Assembly: GCF_000519265.1 (NCBI RefSeq)
Contig: NZ_KI912608.1
Coordinates: forward strand, 757,665-821,664
Length of the DNA stretch: 64,000 nt
Direction: 5' to 3'
Source: Desulfonatronum lacustre DSM 10312
GTDB taxonomy: Bacteria > Desulfobacterota > Desulfovibrionia > Desulfovibrionales > Desulfonatronaceae
The notes below the pieces were generated by a model, which was not told the origin of the DNA, ran no database searches, and saw nothing but the letters and a program-made list of their open reading frames with translations. The stretch's first letter is position 1; each line of letters starts with the position of its first letter. This document shows positions 62,682-64,000 of this stretch, in pieces. A program made the translations under genes and the position numbers.

Positions 62682-64000
62682 CGAGAGATATCCGGGGTAA
62701 CGAGAAGGTGAAGACCGTCCCTTGCCCTGGCTTGCTTTCAGCCCAGATTCGGCCGCCGTGTTTTTCGATGAACTCCTTGCACAAGAGCAGGCCCAGGCCC
62801 GAGCCGCGTTCGCCTTCGGTGCCGCGCAGGGAGGTTCTGCGATCCAGGGCGAAGAGGCCGCATAGAATGGTCTCGTCCATGCCCACTCCGGTATCCCGGA
62901 TCGAGATGCGGACTGTTTCCTCGTCCTGTTCCGCGGTGATCGTGATCTCGCCTTGACGTTGGGTGAATTTGACCGCGTTGAACAGCAGGTTGCGGACCAC
63001 GGTGCTGAGCATGGGAGGATCGGCGAGGATGGAGATGTGTTCCGGGACCGAGCAGCGTACGGCGATGGCTTTTTGGCGGGCGCTCGGTTCGATGAGTTCC
63101 AGGGTGCCCCGGATCAGGGTCGTGAGAGGTTGCGGCTGGGGCTCAAAGGGGGTGATGCCGCGTTGCATCCGGGCCCAGTCCAGGAGATTGTTCAGCAGGT
63201 TGTAGAGATTTTCCGCGCTGCCTTTCATGTCCTCGGCAAGTTTGCGGATGTCTTCCTGGCTCATGTCCTCGATGTGCCCGACCATCAAACGGATGAAGGA
63301 GAGAAAGCCGATGAACGGCGAACGCAGGTCATGGGCGATGATGGCGAAAAACTTGTCCTTGTCCGCCAGGGTCCCTTCAAGTCGGGCGTTGACCTGGCGC
63401 AGTTCGTCCTTGACCTGGTCCTGCTCGGCCATGGCCCGGGCCAGCTTGACCTGGCCGAAGCTGAGGGTGGACACCAGATCCGCCAGGCGGGCGTAGAAGG
63501 CCATGGCCTGGTCGACGGTGTTCCGGTCATATCGCGGTACCCGGTCCAGCGCATTCAGGTAGGCTTCGGGGTCGAAGCCGTACCTGTGAGCCTGTTCCCG
63601 GAACAGCTCTCGATCCGGCATGTCGTCCGTAAACAGGAATTGGCCCAGAAACATGTTGCCCAGGTGACGGCCGCCGATGATGATCGGCGTGGCCATGTCC
63701 CAGAGATTGTTCTTGCACTTGTAGAGCTTGAAGGTCCCGGGTTCGCCCACGGTGGAGAGCAATGTATCGCTTTCGATGCAATTGCGCAGGGCGTCGGGGT
63801 GGGATCGGTGGAATTTCGTGCAGATGTCCTGCCATCCGGAGGCTACCAGCACTTTGCCGTGCAGGTCCACGATGGCGCTGCCGATGTGAGTCAGGCGGTG
63901 GAAGTCCTCCATCAGCAGTTGGATGGCCCGTGTGTCGATGATGTCTTCCAGGTCCAACTCGCCCACGTCTCCGTCCGGAGAGAGCAGGGCGTCGAGCTTG
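62638..64000 (-). CDS. PocR-domain histidine kinase, 5' end beyond window
   Basis: At least 453 residues; the frame stays open to the window edge (KLDALLSPDGDVGELDLEDI), so the start is missing. A PocR domain (GWQDICTKFHRSHPDALRNC, LWDMATPIIIGGRHLGNMFL with several Cys) is followed by a coiled coil, a HisKA domain with His in AIIAHDLRSPFIGF, and a HATPase domain (LLFNAVKFT, DTGVGMDE, GSGLGLLLCKEFI). It senses a small molecule in the cytoplasm. It overlaps the MltC-like gene. Confidence 0.88.
   Translation of the reverse strand, partial: KLDALLSPDGDVGELDLEDIIDTRAIQLLMEDFHRLTHIGSAIVDLHGKVLVASGWQDICTKFHRSHPDALRNCIESDTLLSTVGEPGTFKLYKCKNNLWDMATPIIIGGRHLGNMFLGQFLFTDDMPDRELFREQAHRYGFDPEAYLNALDRVPRYDRNTVDQAMAFYARLADLVSTLSFGQVKLARAMAEQDQVKDELRQVNARLEGTLADKDKFFAIIAHDLRSPFIGFLSFIRLMVGHIEDMSQEDIRKLAEDMKGSAENLYNLLNNLLDWARMQRGITPFEPQPQPLTTLIRGTLELIEPSARQKAIAVRCSVPEHISILADPPMLSTVVRNLLFNAVKFTQRQGEITITAEQDEETVRISIRDTGVGMDETILCGLFALDRRTSLRGTEGERGSGLGLLLCKEFIEKHGGRIWAESKPGQGTVFTFSLPRISLDGDIPTQKDGTCDQ

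Overview
The window looks like a chromosomal segment of a GC-rich sulfate-reducing deltaproteobacterium, probably Desulfovibrionales (Desulfovibrio/Desulfonatronum-like). This rests on gene content: a stand-alone AICAR transformylase without the IMP cyclohydrolase half, a feoA-feoB-Cys-rich peptide-flavodoxin set, a GGDEF/HD-GYP pair behind a Fur-like box, TAXI-type TRAP genes and Cache/PAS/PocR sensor kinases. No rRNA, tRNA, CRISPR array, prophage or transposase gene was seen.

Layout. 1-3.3 kb: end of a polyprenyl-phosphate sugar transferase, a thioesterase and an SDR/DUF2867 protein. 3.5-11.7 kb: a collinear run of ATP-grasp ligase, KamA-type radical SAM aminomutase, M20 peptidase, TAXI-TRAP binding protein, fused TRAP permease and a universal stress protein. 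The aminomutase lacks the Asp residues that hold the lysine side chain, so the substrate is probably not lysine. 12-21.7 kb: housekeeping genes (outer-membrane protein, plsY, RNase II-like, AICARFT, MltF-like, purA, holB). 22-31.5 kb: ferrous-iron region (feoA, feoB, FeoB-associated Cys peptide, DUF4198, two HMA2 mini-proteins, STAS/thioredoxin/histidine kinase genes, DUF2325, flavodoxin). 31.7-41.1 kb: a tandem duplication of an [XRE-PAS regulator]-[hybrid kinase] unit next to an amidohydrolase; one regulator copy is frameshifted and an amidohydrolase fragment marks the junction. 41.4-44.1 kb: two promoters carrying the same palindrome, one in front of a GGDEF/HD-GYP pair and one in front of a gene-less stretch ending in a strong terminator, a candidate iron-regulated small RNA. 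45-60 kb: a type IV pilus/type II secretion-like cluster with two oversized prepilins, a PilM-PilN fusion, PilO, PilP, a secretin, PilT-, PilB- and PilC-like proteins and a SurA-like lipoprotein, interrupted by antisense toxin-antitoxin genes. 60-64 kb: a hypothetical protein, an MltC-like transglycosylase and a PocR histidine kinase cut by the window end.

The most unusual feature is intergenic DNA. At least three families of fold-back repeats occupy gene borders: a 145-bp palindrome (2 copies, each just downstream of a stop codon in the same orientation), hairpins built of hexamer units of the GAAATC type (6 copies, two with terminal inverted repeats), and modular hairpins built of heptamer units of the GAACGAA type (11 places), whose right arm often ends directly at the start codon of the next gene. 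The heptamer family is concentrated in 25-60 kb and punctuates the pilus cluster.
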